From Azospirillum brasilense (lineage in GTDB: Bacteria; Pseudomonadota; Alphaproteobacteria; Azospirillales; Azospirillaceae): a DNA stretch of 64,000 nt. The stretch lies in contig NZ_VITH01000002.1 of NCBI RefSeq assembly GCF_007827815.1, forward strand, positions 558,001-622,000. The letters are read 5' to 3'. Below are positions 1 to 9,077 of the stretch, piece by piece; positions within the stretch are counted from its first letter, which is position 1, and each line of letters begins with the position of its first letter. The notes under the pieces are model-generated. The model made no database searches, was not told the origin of the DNA, and saw only the letters and a list, made by a program, of their open reading frames with translations. Position numbers and translations under genes: made by a program.

Positions 1-1049
1 ACGCCGGGGGTGCAGGCGATGCCCGTCTCGGCCAGGATGCGCTTGCAGAAGGCCTCGCTGTCGTCGGTCATCTCCGTCACGTCGGCGTAGATGTAGAAGG
101 CGCCGTCGGCCGGAGCCAGCTTGTCGAAGCCGGCCTTCGGCAGCTCCCTCAGCAGAAGCTCGCGGTTGCGGGCGTAGCGGGCGACGTGGCCGTCCAGCTC
201 TTCCGTGCAGCTGAAGGCGGCGACCGCGGCGGCCTGCGACAGGCTGGGGGCCGAGATGAATAGGTTCTGGGCGAGGCATTCGACCGAGCGGATCAGGTCG
301 TCCGGAACGATCATCCAGCCGAGTCGCCAGCCGGTCATCGAGAAGTATTTGGAGAAGCTGTTCACCACCAGCGCGCTCTCGCTGACCTCGGCGGCGGTGA
401 CGGCCTCCGGCCCGTAGGTCAGGCCGTGGTAGATCTCGTCGGAGACAAGGCGCACGCCCTTGGCGTCGCACCAGGCGGCAAGCGCGGTCAGCTCCTCGCG
501 GCTCAGCATCGTGCCGGTCGGGTTGGCCGGGCTGGCGACGATCAACCCCTGGATGGGCGGGTCGAGCTGTTCCAGAAGCTCGATGGTCGGCTGGAAGCGG
601 TGCTCCGGCCCGGTCGGCAGTTCCACCGGCTCGACCCCGATGGCGGTCAGGGTGTGGCGGTAGGCCGGGTAGCTGGGCGAGGCCATGGCCACCCGGTCGC
701 CCGGATCGAAGGCCGCCAGGAAGCCGAGCTGGAAGGCGCCCGAGGAGCCGGTGGTGACCACCACGCGCCGCTCCGGAACGTCGATCCCGTAACGGTCGCG
801 GTACCAGCCGGCGATGGCGGCGCGCAGCGCCGGGATGCCCAGCGCCCCGGTGTAGCCCAGCACGTCGGCGTCGAGCATGCGGTGGGCGGCCTCCAGCACG
901 CCCTTCGGCGCGCCGGTCGAGGGCTGCCCGACCTCCATGTGCAGGACCTCAAGGCCGGCGGCTTCGCGCTCGGCGGCGGCGCGCATCACTTCCATGACGA
1001 AGAAGGGCGGGATGGCGCCCCGTTTGGAGACTTTGGGTGCTTTGTTCAT
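1..1049 (-). CDS. PLP-dependent class I/II aminotransferase (3' end outside window)
   Basis: A fold-type I pyridoxal-phosphate aminotransferase that transfers amino groups between an amino acid and a 2-oxo acid in the cytoplasm; the substrate cannot be read from the sequence. The frame opens at the ATG read on the minus strand from 1049 and stays open to the window edge, so about 349 residues are visible and the C-terminus is missing. Visible landmarks are the glycine-rich TTGSSGAFQLGF stretch, the ASPANPTGTM motif, SDEIYHGL, and the cofactor-binding motif NSFSKYFSMTGWRLGW with the Schiff-base Lys near residue 234. The next minus-strand gene upstream ends at 1069, so the two may be co-transcribed. 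Family assignment is secure; an aspartate/alanine-type aminotransferase is most likely. Confidence 0.9.
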   Translation of the reverse strand, partial: MNKAPKVSKRGAIPPFFVMEVMRAAAEREAAGLEVLHMEVGQPSTGAPKGVLEAAHRMLDADVLGYTGALGIPALRAAIAGWYRDRYGIDVPERRVVVTTGSSGAFQLGFLAAFDPGDRVAMASPSYPAYRHTLTAIGVEPVELPTGPEHRFQPTIELLEQLDPPIQGLIVASPANPTGTMLSREELTALAAWCDAKGVRLVSDEIYHGLTYGPEAVTAAEVSESALVVNSFSKYFSMTGWRLGWMIVPDDLIRSVECLAQNLFISAPSLSQAAAVAAFSCTEELDGHVARYARNRELLLRELPKAGFDKLAPADGAFYIYADVTEMTDDSEAFCKRILAETGIACTPG

Positions 1050-1068
1050 GATTCCAGACTTTTGAACA

Positions 1069-2403
1069 TCAACGCTCGGTTTCGACCAGGATGCCCAGGG
1101 CGTGGGCGCGCGGGTCGGCGGCGATCTGGCATTCCTTCCAGCCACTCTCCATCGAGGTCTGGCAGGTGACGAAGGTGGCCCGGCCCGGCCCGGTCGCGGC
1201 GCGGCTGACGCGGATGGCGGCGCCCGGCTCCTTGTCGAGCGCGGCGGGCAGGGCGGCGGTCAGCAGAGCGGCGGACGCGGCGGCGGGGCCATCGTTGCCG
1301 GCGGCGCTGGCCGCCCCGGCGAATTGGGTGCGGCCGACGATGGCGTTGGTGAGCAGGCCGGGCGCCCCGAAGCCGGCACCGTCCACCCCGCGGGCGGCCA
1401 GCAGGCCGGTGCCCGGCACCATGCGGCCGTTGCCGAAGGGCGCCCCCATGGTGAAGGAGCAGGCGACCCCGTTTTCCTCATGGTCGATCACCACGAGGCC
1501 GGCGCCGGGTGCTGAGGCGCCGCTGCCGGTGGCGCCCAGCGCCTGGGCGACGCGGGCGGCGCGCTGGTCTGAGGGCAGGTTGGCGGCGGCGTTCCAGGCG
1601 GCGGTCAGGGTGTTGCCGTTGTTGGTCTCGGGCAACTGGGCGAAATGCATCGACACGATGCCCAGCGGGATCGCCGCGGTGCCGGTCCAGCGCGGCTGGA
1701 AGCCGCGGACCGCGGCGGGATCGATGGCGGCGGTCTGCGCCACCGCACCGCCCAGCGGCCCGCCGTACATCGCGGCGATGCCGCTGCGCCGCACCTGCGA
1801 CAGAGTGGCGGCCAGCTCCGGCTGGCTCAGCGCCGCGCCCTCGGCCAGCGGCGCGCCGGTCGGCAGGAAGACCCGGCGGGCCTCCGGGTCGGCGGACAGG
1901 CGGGACGCGGAGTCGGCGAGGTCGCGCGCCAGAGCCCGGCTGACCGGGGTCGAGCGGGCGAGCTGCTCGGCCGGGACCACCGCCTGCTCCCAGCGCATCG
2001 CCCCGGTGGAGGCCTGGAGCGCGTAGACGCCGCGCAGGAAGCCGGGCAGGGCGCCGCCGCCGGCGCCAGCGGGCCGGGGCAGGAAGTCGAGCGTGCGGGT
2101 TTCCTTCTTCGCCGCGTCGAACACCACGCAGACGCCGCCGCCGGTCATTCCGACGCGCGAGGGCAGGGTGACGGCCATCGCCATCGCCATGGCGGTGGCG
2201 GCGTCGCCGGCCTTGCCACCCAGGGCGATGATGTCGCGCCCGATCTCCGCCGCGCGTGGCTCGTCGGCCGCGACGAAGCTCTGGGCCGGGGCGCCCGTGC
2301 GGTATTTCGTGTTGACGCATCCCCCGACCAGCGATGCGGCTATGGCAATCGTGCCCAACCCTTGCCAGATTCGGCGGGTGGAATGGGGCGCCCGGACCGG
2401 CAT
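1069..2403 (-). CDS. gamma-glutamyltransferase-like lipoprotein, probably catalytically inactive
   Basis: About 444 residues resembling gamma-glutamyltransferase, shorter than the usual 550-580. The N-terminus has a positively charged start, a hydrophobic stretch and a lipobox-like SLVGGC, so it is probably an exported lipoprotein. Family landmarks are visible: the region around PSRVGMTGGGVCVVFD matches the substrate-loop area, and SFTMGAPFGNGRMVPGTGLL matches the conserved segment after the processing site. Genuine enzymes have a TTH-type motif just before the VVD strand, whose first Thr cleaves the precursor and acts as nucleophile. Here that place reads APGAGLVVID (near residues 296-306) with no Thr. 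The start at 2403 is the ATG just before the signal sequence. It is divergent from the M48 protease gene. The role is unknown; binding without transferase activity is an inference. Confidence 0.75.
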   Translation of the reverse strand: MPVRAPHSTRRIWQGLGTIAIAASLVGGCVNTKYRTGAPAQSFVAADEPRAAEIGRDIIALGGKAGDAATAMAMAMAVTLPSRVGMTGGGVCVVFDAAKKETRTLDFLPRPAGAGGGALPGFLRGVYALQASTGAMRWEQAVVPAEQLARSTPVSRALARDLADSASRLSADPEARRVFLPTGAPLAEGAALSQPELAATLSQVRRSGIAAMYGGPLGGAVAQTAAIDPAAVRGFQPRWTGTAAIPLGIVSMHFAQLPETNNGNTLTAAWNAAANLPSDQRAARVAQALGATGSGASAPGAGLVVIDHEENGVACSFTMGAPFGNGRMVPGTGLLAARGVDGAGFGAPGLLTNAIVGRTQFAGAASAAGNDGPAAASAALLTAALPAALDKEPGAAIRVSRAATGPGRATFVTCQTSMESGWKECQIAADPRAHALGILVETER

Positions 2404-2446
2404 CTTGACCGGCTGCCCGGTGCCCCGGTGTGCGGAGGAAGTAACG

Positions 2447-3799
2447 GTGCGCAAGCCCAGCAGGCTGGTTTCGGTCATCGCCATGTTTGCCGTGATGGTT
2501 CTGTCGTGGTCGCCGCCCGCGGGCGCGCAGCGGCGCCAGGAGATGCAATTCCTGAGCGACGCCGAGACGGAACATATCATCCGCGACATGGCGCGGCCAA
2601 TCTTCCAGGCCGCCGGCATCGATCCGGACGCCGTGAACATCGTTCTGGTCAACGACAACACGATGAACGCCTTCGTCGCCGGCGGGCAGAACATCTTCCT
2701 GCACACCGGCCTGCTGCTGGGGCTGGAGGACGCCGGGCAGCTCATCGGGGTGATCGCCCACGAGACCGGCCACATCGCCGGCGGCCATCTGGTCCGCGGG
2801 TCGGAGGCGATGGAGAACGCCTTCCTGTCCTCGCTGATCGGCATGGGCATCGGCATCGTCGGCGGCATCGCCGCGGGCAACGCCGGGGCCGGTGCGGCGG
2901 GCGTCATGCTGGGCCAGCATCTGGCGGAGCGCAACTTCCTGTCCTTCTCGCGCAGCCAGGAGTCCTCGGCCGACCAGGCGGGCCTGTCCTACATGGAGCA
3001 GTCCGGCATCTCGGCGGAGGGGCTGGTCACTTTCCTGGAGAAGCTGGGCGCCGCCGACGACCCGCTGCTGGTCGACCGCGACGCCGGCTACCGCCGCACC
3101 CACCCGCTGACCCGCGAGCGCATCGAGACGGTGCGCAATTTCGTGGAGCGGTCGCGCGTGGGCAGGAAGCCAGTGCCGGCGCAATGGAACGAGGAGTTCC
3201 ACCGCATCCAGGCCAAGCTCTACGCCTATCTCGACCCCAACGGGGCGCTGCGCCGCTACAAGGCGGACGATCCGTCCTTCGTGGCGCGCTACGGCCGGGC
3301 CTACGCCTATTTCCGGCGCGGCGAGATCCGGCAGGCCCTGCCGCTGGTCGACGGTCTGATCGCGCAGGAACCGAAGAACGCCTTCCTCTACGAGATGAAG
3401 GGCGACCTGATGCTGCAGAATGGGCGGGCGGTGGACGCCGCCGCCCCCTACCGCAAGGCGATCGAGCTGGAGCCGGACGCCGGCAGCATCCGCGTCTCGC
3501 TGGCCCACTCCCTGATGGAACAGAACGACAGCCGGCTGGCCGACGAGGCGTTGCGCAACCTTCAGTTGGCGTCCAAGACGCAGGCCCAGTCCGCCTTCCT
3601 GTGGCGGCTGACGGCCCAGGCCTGGAGCATGAAGGGCAACGCCGGCATGGTCGCCTACGCCACCGCCGAGGAGGCCTTCGCCCGCGGCGACAAGCCGATG
3701 GCCCGCTTCCAGGCGGAGCGGGCGGAGAAGCTGCTGCCCGCCGGCTCTCCCGGCTGGCTGCGTGCCCAGGACATCCGCGGGCAGGCGGGCGGCAAGTGA
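2447..3799 (+). CDS. M48 family zinc metalloprotease with C-terminal TPR repeats (BepA/YfgC-like)
   Basis: A periplasmic M48 metallopeptidase of about 450 residues, of the type that controls outer-membrane protein assembly. The GTG start at 2447 is chosen because GGAGGAA lies 6 bases upstream and the next residues form a signal peptide ending near GAQR. The zinc motif HETGH is at about residues 105-109, followed by AGGH and by the third-ligand region ESSADQAGLSYM. The C-terminal half carries TPR-like helices (for example around RYGRAYAYFRRGEIRQA and AAPYRKAIELEPD). A DsbA-like gene follows about 100 bases downstream, which fits a shared envelope protein quality-control role. The family is secure; the exact substrate is unknown. 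Confidence 0.9.
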   Translation: MRKPSRLVSVIAMFAVMVLSWSPPAGAQRRQEMQFLSDAETEHIIRDMARPIFQAAGIDPDAVNIVLVNDNTMNAFVAGGQNIFLHTGLLLGLEDAGQLIGVIAHETGHIAGGHLVRGSEAMENAFLSSLIGMGIGIVGGIAAGNAGAGAAGVMLGQHLAERNFLSFSRSQESSADQAGLSYMEQSGISAEGLVTFLEKLGAADDPLLVDRDAGYRRTHPLTRERIETVRNFVERSRVGRKPVPAQWNEEFHRIQAKLYAYLDPNGALRRYKADDPSFVARYGRAYAYFRRGEIRQALPLVDGLIAQEPKNAFLYEMKGDLMLQNGRAVDAAAPYRKAIELEPDAGSIRVSLAHSLMEQNDSRLADEALRNLQLASKTQAQSAFLWRLTAQAWSMKGNAGMVAYATAEEAFARGDKPMARFQAERAEKLLPAGSPGWLRAQDIRGQAGGK

Positions 3800-3906
3800 G
3801 TTTCCTCCCTTCGGGTGGCGCACAGCCGTCTTGCCTGACCCCGCCATCCCGGTTCACAGTATCGCCCCGATTCGCGCCGTTTTGGCTCCCCACGAGAGAG
3901 TTCGAC

Positions 3907-4662
3907 ATGACCCGCTTCCGCCCCGCCGCCCTGGCGCTCGCCGCCGCGCTGGCCCTTCCGACGGGGCTGCTGGCCCCCGCCCTCCAGGCGCAGAGCCCGA
4001 TGGACGACGCGCAGCGCAAGGCCGTCGAGGAGGTCGTGCGCGACTACATCCTGAAGAACCCGGAGATCATCCTGGAGGCTGTGGACTCGCTCCAGAAGCG
4101 CCAGAAGATGGCCGAGGAGCAGAAGGCCAAGACGGCGCTGGCCGAAAACAAGGCGGCGCTGTTCCAGAACCCCGCCGATCCGGTCGCCGGCAACCCGAAG
4201 GGCGACGTGACGGTGGTCGAGTTCTTCGACTACCAGTGCGGCTACTGCAAGGCCGTGCAGGCCGACACCGAGCGCCTGATCAAGGACGACGGCAAGCTGC
4301 GCTTCGTCTTCAAGGAGTTCCCGATCCTCAGCCCGGCCTCGCTGACCGCGGCCAAGGCGGCCTTGGCGTCGCGCGGGCAGGGCAAGTATCTGGAATTCCA
4401 CAACGCCCTGATGGCCCATCGCGGCCAGCTCGACGACGACGTGATCCAGCGGCTGGCCAAGTCGGTCGGGCTGGACACCGATAAGCTGAAGAAGGACATG
4501 AACAGCCCCGAGGTGCTGAAGGTCATCGCCGCCAACCAGGCGCTGGCCGAGGAGCTGGGCATCCGCGGCACCCCGGCCTTCGTCATCGGCGACGAGCTGG
4601 TCCCCGGCGCGATCAAGCTGGACCAGATGAAGGACCTCGTCGCCGCGGCCCGCAAGGGCTGA
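3907..4662 (+). CDS. DsbA-family thiol:disulfide oxidoreductase (Com1-like)
   Basis: A periplasmic thioredoxin-fold protein of 251 residues expected to make or rearrange disulfides. It starts with a signal peptide (leucine/alanine-rich stretch ending at ALQAQ). An N-terminal helical segment typical of Com1/ScsC-like proteins follows, with KNPEIILEAVDSLQKRQ. The active site is CGYC at residues 111-114 in the context VVEFFDYQCGYCKAV, and the cis-Pro loop is RGTPAFVIG. The N-terminal helix is the kind that oligomerises related proteins, so isomerase activity is possible. It sits between the M48 protease and a HAD hydrolase, all on the plus strand, and may form an envelope operon with the protease. 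Confidence 0.9.
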   Translation: MTRFRPAALALAAALALPTGLLAPALQAQSPMDDAQRKAVEEVVRDYILKNPEIILEAVDSLQKRQKMAEEQKAKTALAENKAALFQNPADPVAGNPKGDVTVVEFFDYQCGYCKAVQADTERLIKDDGKLRFVFKEFPILSPASLTAAKAALASRGQGKYLEFHNALMAHRGQLDDDVIQRLAKSVGLDTDKLKKDMNSPEVLKVIAANQALAEELGIRGTPAFVIGDELVPGAIKLDQMKDLVAAARKG

Positions 4663-4682
4663 GGCCGGGACGGGAATTGACG

Positions 4683-5294
4683 ATGACCAAGCCGACCACC
4701 GTCGTCTTCGACATTGGGCAGGTGCTCATCGAATGGGACCCGCGGCATCTCTACCGCGAACTGTTCGACGGGTACGAGGACCTGATGGAGGACTTCCTCG
4801 ACACCGTCTGCACCCCCGCCTGGAACCTGGAGCAGGACCGTGGCCGCCCGTGGGACGAGGCGGTCGCCACGCTGGCCGCCGAGTTCCCCGACTGCCGGGA
4901 ATTGATCCGCGCCTACCACGAGCGGTGGGAGGAGATGGTGCCCGGCCCCATGGCCGGGACGCCGGAGATCCTGATGGAGCTGAAGCAGCGCGGGACGCCG
5001 CTCTACTCCATCACCAACTTCTCGTCGGAGAAGCTGGCACTGACCCGCAAGCGCTTCGATTTCCTGAACGTCTTCGACGGGATCATCGTGTCCGGCGACG
5101 AGAGGCTGGTGAAGCCGGATCCGGCGATCTTCCAGCTCCTGCTGGACCGCTACGGTCTGCGAGCTGCGGATTGTTGTTTCATCGACGACAGCCCGGCCAA
5201 CGTCGAGGCCGCCCGCACCATCGGCATGACGGCGCACCGTTTCTCCGGCGCCGCCGGCCTGCGCGCCGAACTGGAGGAACTGGGGCTTCTGTAG
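4683..5294 (+). CDS. HAD-superfamily hydrolase, subfamily IA
   Basis: A cytoplasmic phosphatase-type enzyme of 203 residues. Motif I reads VVFDIGQVLIEWD with the nucleophile Asp10. The usual second Asp of DxD is Gly, as in sugar-phosphatase relatives of the YihX type. The other signatures are SITNFSSEKL (motif II), the Lys in ERLVKPDP (motif III) and CCFIDDSPANVEAA (motif IV). The ATG at 4683 is preferred over a TTG two codons upstream. It follows the DsbA-like gene by 20 bases and converges with greB. The substrate is unknown; a hexose-phosphate phosphatase is the closest guess from the motif I variant. Confidence 0.85.
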   Translation: MTKPTTVVFDIGQVLIEWDPRHLYRELFDGYEDLMEDFLDTVCTPAWNLEQDRGRPWDEAVATLAAEFPDCRELIRAYHERWEEMVPGPMAGTPEILMELKQRGTPLYSITNFSSEKLALTRKRFDFLNVFDGIIVSGDERLVKPDPAIFQLLLDRYGLRAADCCFIDDSPANVEAARTIGMTAHRFSGAAGLRAELEELGLL

Positions 5295-5306
5295 CCCCAG
5301 CCTTCC

Positions 5307-5870
5307 TTACGCCGCGTCGCCCGGATAGCGGATGGCGACGACCTCGATCTGCTCAAGCCCGGCGGGGGTGCGCAGGTCGACCACGTCGCCCTCCTGTGCC
5401 TTCAGCAGGGCGCGGGCAATGGGCGAAATCCAGCTCACACGGGCGCGGTCCATGTCCACCTCGTCGGCGCCGACGATGGTGATGGTGTTCTCCGTCCCGT
5501 CCTCCCGCGCGTAGGTGACGGCGGCGCCGAAGAAGACGCGGTCGCGGTTCTTCTGAAGGGTGGGGTCGACCACCTCCGCCGATTCCAGGCGCTTGGTCAG
5601 GAAGCGGATGCGCCGGTCGATCTCGCGCAGGCGCTTTTTCCCGTAGATGTAGTCGCCGTTTTCCGAGCGGTCGCCGTTGCCGGCCGCCCAGGACACCACC
5701 TCGACCACCTTCGGGCGCTCGACGCGCAGCAGCGAGCGCAGTTCCTCCTGCATGCGCTGGAAGCCTTCGGGCGTCATGTAGTTCTTCACGCCCTTGGGCA
5801 AGGGTTTGGGATCGTCGGCCTCGTCGTCGTCGCCGGCGGAGTCGTTCTCCCGGGTGAAGGCCTTGCTCAT
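5307..5870 (-). CDS. greB: transcription elongation factor GreB
   Basis: A 187-residue Gre factor that enters the RNA polymerase secondary channel and stimulates cleavage of backtracked transcripts. The N-terminal coiled coil contains the acidic tip (GDRSENGDYIYGKKRLREID). The C-terminal FKBP-like domain reads VFFGAAVTYAREDGTENT and WISPIARALLKAQEGDVV. The pattern GDYIYGKKRL and the chain length fit GreB better than GreA. An acidic N-terminal extension of about 25 residues (DDDEADDPKP) precedes the coiled coil. It converges with the HAD gene and lies downstream of rne, from which it is separated by a strong terminator. Confidence 0.9.
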   Translation of the reverse strand: MSKAFTRENDSAGDDDEADDPKPLPKGVKNYMTPEGFQRMQEELRSLLRVERPKVVEVVSWAAGNGDRSENGDYIYGKKRLREIDRRIRFLTKRLESAEVVDPTLQKNRDRVFFGAAVTYAREDGTENTITIVGADEVDMDRARVSWISPIARALLKAQEGDVVDLRTPAGLEQIEVVAIRYPGDAA

Positions 5871-5900
5871 GGTCGGGACCCTTCGCGGTTCTCAGGAAAA

Positions 5901-5928
5901 GGAAAAGGCGCCGCGAGGCGCCTTTTCC
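5901..5928 (-). terminator. rho-independent terminator of rne
   Basis: A perfect 12-bp inverted repeat (5901-5912 with 5917-5928, loop GCGA) begins 27 bases past the rne stop codon. On the minus strand the stem is followed at once by TTTTCCTGAG, giving a short U tract. It separates rne from greB. Confidence 0.8.
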
Positions 5929-5954
5929 AGTCTTTACGGCGATGAAGCGCGCGC

Positions 5955-8900
5955 TTAGCGGTTCCACCAGCCCCGGCGCGGCTTGGCCTCCGGAGCGGGG
6001 GTCGCGCTGGCCGGCTCTTCGGCCGGGGCGGTGGTCGCCTCGCTGACCGCCGGAGCGGGCGCGGCCTCGGCGGGAGCGTCCGCCGCGGTCTTGCGCTTGC
6101 GCGCCGGGCGCTTCTTCGGTTCCTCGACGACCGGGGCCGCAACCGGGACCGGAGCGGGCGCGGCCTCGGCGGGAGCGTCCGCTGCGGCCTTGCGCTTGCG
6201 CGCCGGACGCTTCTTCGGCTCCTCGGCGACCGGAGCCGCAACCGGGGCCGGAGCGGGCGCCGCCTCGGCGGCCACGGACTTCGCCTTGCGGCTGCGCGAC
6301 GGCTTGGCCGGCGGCGGAGCGGCTTCCTCCGGAGCGGCAACCTTCGCGGCGGCCTTGGCGCCCTTCGCGGCGCGCTTCGGCTTGGCGGGGGCCGCGTCCG
6401 GCTTTGCCGTCACCGCTTCGGCGGCCTCGGCGGCGGTCGCCTTGGCGCGGCCACGGCGCGGCTTGCGGGCCGGAGCCTCCTCGGCCACCGGGGTGGCGTC
6501 CTCGGCGGTGTCCACCGTGGTTTCCGGAACGTCCTCGGCGACCTTCTCCTCGGCCACCGCGCTGGTCAGGACCCAGTCGAACTCGACCGGCTCCATGTCC
6601 GCCGGCAGTTCCGGCGGGTTGACGGCGCGGCCGGCCTCGACGGCGGTCGGGAAGGACTCGGCGTCCGCCTCGCCCTCGGTGCCGTCGGAGGGCATGCCCT
6701 CGCCGGCCTCCAGGCCCTCGCGCTGGCGGGACCGCCGGCGACCACCGCGCTTGCCGCGGCGGCGCTTCTTGCGCTCTCCGTTGCCCTCGCCATCGCCGTT
6801 CGGCTCGAACGCGTCGGCACCGTCGTCCGCCTCGGAGGCGGCCAGATCGGCGTCCTCGTCCTCGTCATCCTCGATGTGGGCGGGGCCGACATCGACGTCG
6901 CTGATGACGAACTCCGGAGCCTCGATCTGGGCGCGCTCGATCGCCTCCTCGTCGACCGCCGTCTCGTCGGCGTCGGCAGCATCGGCCTCGGCGTCACCCT
7001 CGTCGCCTTCGGACGCTTCGGCGGACTCGCCGAACGGCGCGCGGCCGTCCTCGCGGTCACGCCCGCGGCCACGGCGGCGGCGGCGGCGGCGGCGGCGGTC
7101 GCCCTCGCTCTCCCCGGCGGCGTCGGCGCGCTCCGTCACCTCGGCCCCGGCGACCTCGGCGGCCTCGACGACGGTCGCCTCCTCCTCGGCTTCCTCGGCC
7201 TCGGCGGCCAGGATGCGGTCGGTCTCGGCCAGGACGCGCTCGGCGCTGACCAGGGGCACGTCGTCCTCCGGCGTGCGGGCCTTCACGCGCTCAAGCCGCA
7301 GGTCCGGCGCGATCAGCGTGTCGTCGGCTTGGACCATGACGCGGAACCGGTAGCGGTCCTCGATCTTGGTCAGCTCGCCGCGCTTCTGGTTGAGGATGTA
7401 GAGCGCGATGCGGGTCGGCACGAAGACGGTGATCTCCGACGACCGCTTGCGGATGCCCTCCTCCTCGATGGCGCGCAGAACGTGCAGCGAGGCGGACTCC
7501 ACCGAGCGGATGACGCCGGTGCCGGAGCAGTGCGGGCAGCGCTCGAAGTTGGTCTCCAGCAGCGACGGGCGCAGGCGCTGGCGCGACAGCTCCAGCAGGC
7601 CGAAGGCGGAGATGCGGCCGAGCTGGATGCGCGCCCGGTCGTTCTTCATCGCCTCCTTCAGGCGGCGCTCCACCGCGGCGTTGTTGCGTGGCTCCTCCAT
7701 GTCGATGAAATCGATCACGATGAGGCCCGCGAGGTCGCGCAGGCGGAGCTGGCGCGCCACCTCGTCGGCGGCTTCGAGGTTGGTCTTGTAGGCCGTTTCC
7801 TCGATGTTGCGCTCGCGCGTCGACTTGCCCGAGTTGACGTCGATGGAAACCAGCGCCTCGGTCGGGTTGATGACGATGTAGCCGCCGGAGCGGAGCTGCA
7901 CGACCGGGCTGTGGATCGCGTCGATCTGCGTTTCCACCTGATAGCGGTGGAACAGCGGGATCGTGTCGTCCTGGTACTGCATGACGCGCTTGCTGTGGCT
8001 CGGCATCATCATGCGCATGAAGTCGCGCGCGGTGTTGAAGCCGGCGCTGCCCTCCACCCAGATCTCGTCGATGTCGTCGGTGTAGAGATCGCGGATCGAG
8101 CGCTTGATGAGGTTCGCCTCCTCATAGATGAGGCACGGCGCGGAGGACTTCAGCGTCTGGACGCGGATGTCGTCCCACAGGCGCAGCAGATATTCGAGGT
8201 CGCGCTTGATTTCCTGCTTGGAGCGCTCGAGCCCCGCGGTGCGCAGGATGACCGCCATGCCTTCCGGAATGTCGAGATCGGACAGGATCTCCTTCAGGCG
8301 CTTGCGGTCGGCGGGATTGGTGATCTTGCGGGAAATCCCGCCGCCGCGTCCCGTGTTGGGCATCAGCACGCAGTAGCGGCCCGGCAGCGACAGGTAGGTG
8401 GTCAGCGCCGCGCCCTTGTTGCCGCGCTCCTCCTTGGTCACCTGGACCAGCATGACCTGCCGGCGCTTGATGACTTCCTGGATCTTGTAGCTGCGCAGCG
8501 GGCGGGCGCGGCGGCGGTGGGCCTCCTCGACCTCGTCCCCGCCGATGACGTCAGGGCTCTCGGCCGGAGCGGCGCCTTCCGGAGCCTCGTCCGAATCCGC
8601 GGCCTCGTCCGAACCGCCATCCGAGCCGGCGTCCGTGGCGAAGGCCGGGATGTCGCCCTCGAACCCGTCGCCGTCGGCGTAGGAGCCGGGCATCGGGGAG
8701 TTTTCCTCGACCACCACATCCGGGCGGATCGGCTCGGCCATCACCGCGCCGTCGGCGGCTGCCTCGGCGCGGGCCTCGGCCTGCTCTTCAAGCCGGCGCT
8801 CCTCGGCCAGCAGGGCCTCACGGTCGGCGATCGGGATGCGGTAATAGTCGGGGTGGATTTCCGAGAAGGCGAGGAAGCCGTGGCGGTTCCCGCCATATTC

Positions 8901-9077
8901 CACGAAGGCCGCCTGGAGCGAGGGCTCGACCCGGGTCACCTTGGCAAGGTAGATGTTGCCCTTGAGTTGCTTCCGGGAGGCAATCTCGAAGTCGAGGTCT
9001 TCGAGTCTGTTTCCATTGACCACGGCGACCCGGGTTTCCTCCGGGTGCGTGGCGTCCACCAGCATGCGCTTGGCCAT
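5955..9077 (-). CDS. rne: ribonuclease E/G
   Basis: A large RNase E of 1040 residues, the central endonuclease for mRNA decay and rRNA/tRNA maturation and the scaffold of the degradosome. The N-terminal catalytic half has the split S1 domain (KGNIYLAKVTRVEPSLQAAF ... GFLAFSEIH) interrupted by an acidic insert of about 120 residues, the GRYCVLMPNTGRGGGISRKI segment, the DNase I-like catalytic region (LIVIDFIDMEEPRNNAAVE) and the Zn-link CPHCSGTG. The C-terminal half is disordered, first acidic and Arg-rich, then Ala/Pro/Lys-rich with tandem repeats; such regions bind RNA and partners in the family. The start is the ATG at 9077. A candidate promoter lies about 340 bases upstream, so the leader is long, as in E. 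coli where it mediates autoregulation. Confidence 0.95.
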   Translation of the reverse strand: MAKRMLVDATHPEETRVAVVNGNRLEDLDFEIASRKQLKGNIYLAKVTRVEPSLQAAFVEYGGNRHGFLAFSEIHPDYYRIPIADREALLAEERRLEEQAEARAEAAADGAVMAEPIRPDVVVEENSPMPGSYADGDGFEGDIPAFATDAGSDGGSDEAADSDEAPEGAAPAESPDVIGGDEVEEAHRRRARPLRSYKIQEVIKRRQVMLVQVTKEERGNKGAALTTYLSLPGRYCVLMPNTGRGGGISRKITNPADRKRLKEILSDLDIPEGMAVILRTAGLERSKQEIKRDLEYLLRLWDDIRVQTLKSSAPCLIYEEANLIKRSIRDLYTDDIDEIWVEGSAGFNTARDFMRMMMPSHSKRVMQYQDDTIPLFHRYQVETQIDAIHSPVVQLRSGGYIVINPTEALVSIDVNSGKSTRERNIEETAYKTNLEAADEVARQLRLRDLAGLIVIDFIDMEEPRNNAAVERRLKEAMKNDRARIQLGRISAFGLLELSRQRLRPSLLETNFERCPHCSGTGVIRSVESASLHVLRAIEEEGIRKRSSEITVFVPTRIALYILNQKRGELTKIEDRYRFRVMVQADDTLIAPDLRLERVKARTPEDDVPLVSAERVLAETDRILAAEAEEAEEEATVVEAAEVAGAEVTERADAAGESEGDRRRRRRRRRGRGRDREDGRAPFGESAEASEGDEGDAEADAADADETAVDEEAIERAQIEAPEFVISDVDVGPAHIEDDEDEDADLAASEADDGADAFEPNGDGEGNGERKKRRRGKRGGRRRSRQREGLEAGEGMPSDGTEGEADAESFPTAVEAGRAVNPPELPADMEPVEFDWVLTSAVAEEKVAEDVPETTVDTAEDATPVAEEAPARKPRRGRAKATAAEAAEAVTAKPDAAPAKPKRAAKGAKAAAKVAAPEEAAPPPAKPSRSRKAKSVAAEAAPAPAPVAAPVAEEPKKRPARKRKAAADAPAEAAPAPVPVAAPVVEEPKKRPARKRKTAADAPAEAAPAPAVSEATTAPAEEPASATPAPEAKPRRGWWNR
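6052..6249 (-). repeat. 99-bp tandem repeat encoding 33-residue units in the RNase E tail
   Basis: Two near-identical 99-bp units (6052-6150 and 6151-6249) plus the start of a third encode 33-residue Ala/Pro blocks containing EEPKKRPARKRK. The unit is a multiple of three, so copy number can change without breaking the frame. Confidence 0.75.

Noticed and set aside
1645..4662. Long plus-strand open frame covering the M48 and DsbA genes in another frame
   Set aside because: Its first part is Arg/Gly/Ala-rich shadow sequence; only the last part, the DsbA-like protein from 3907, shows domains and a signal peptide.
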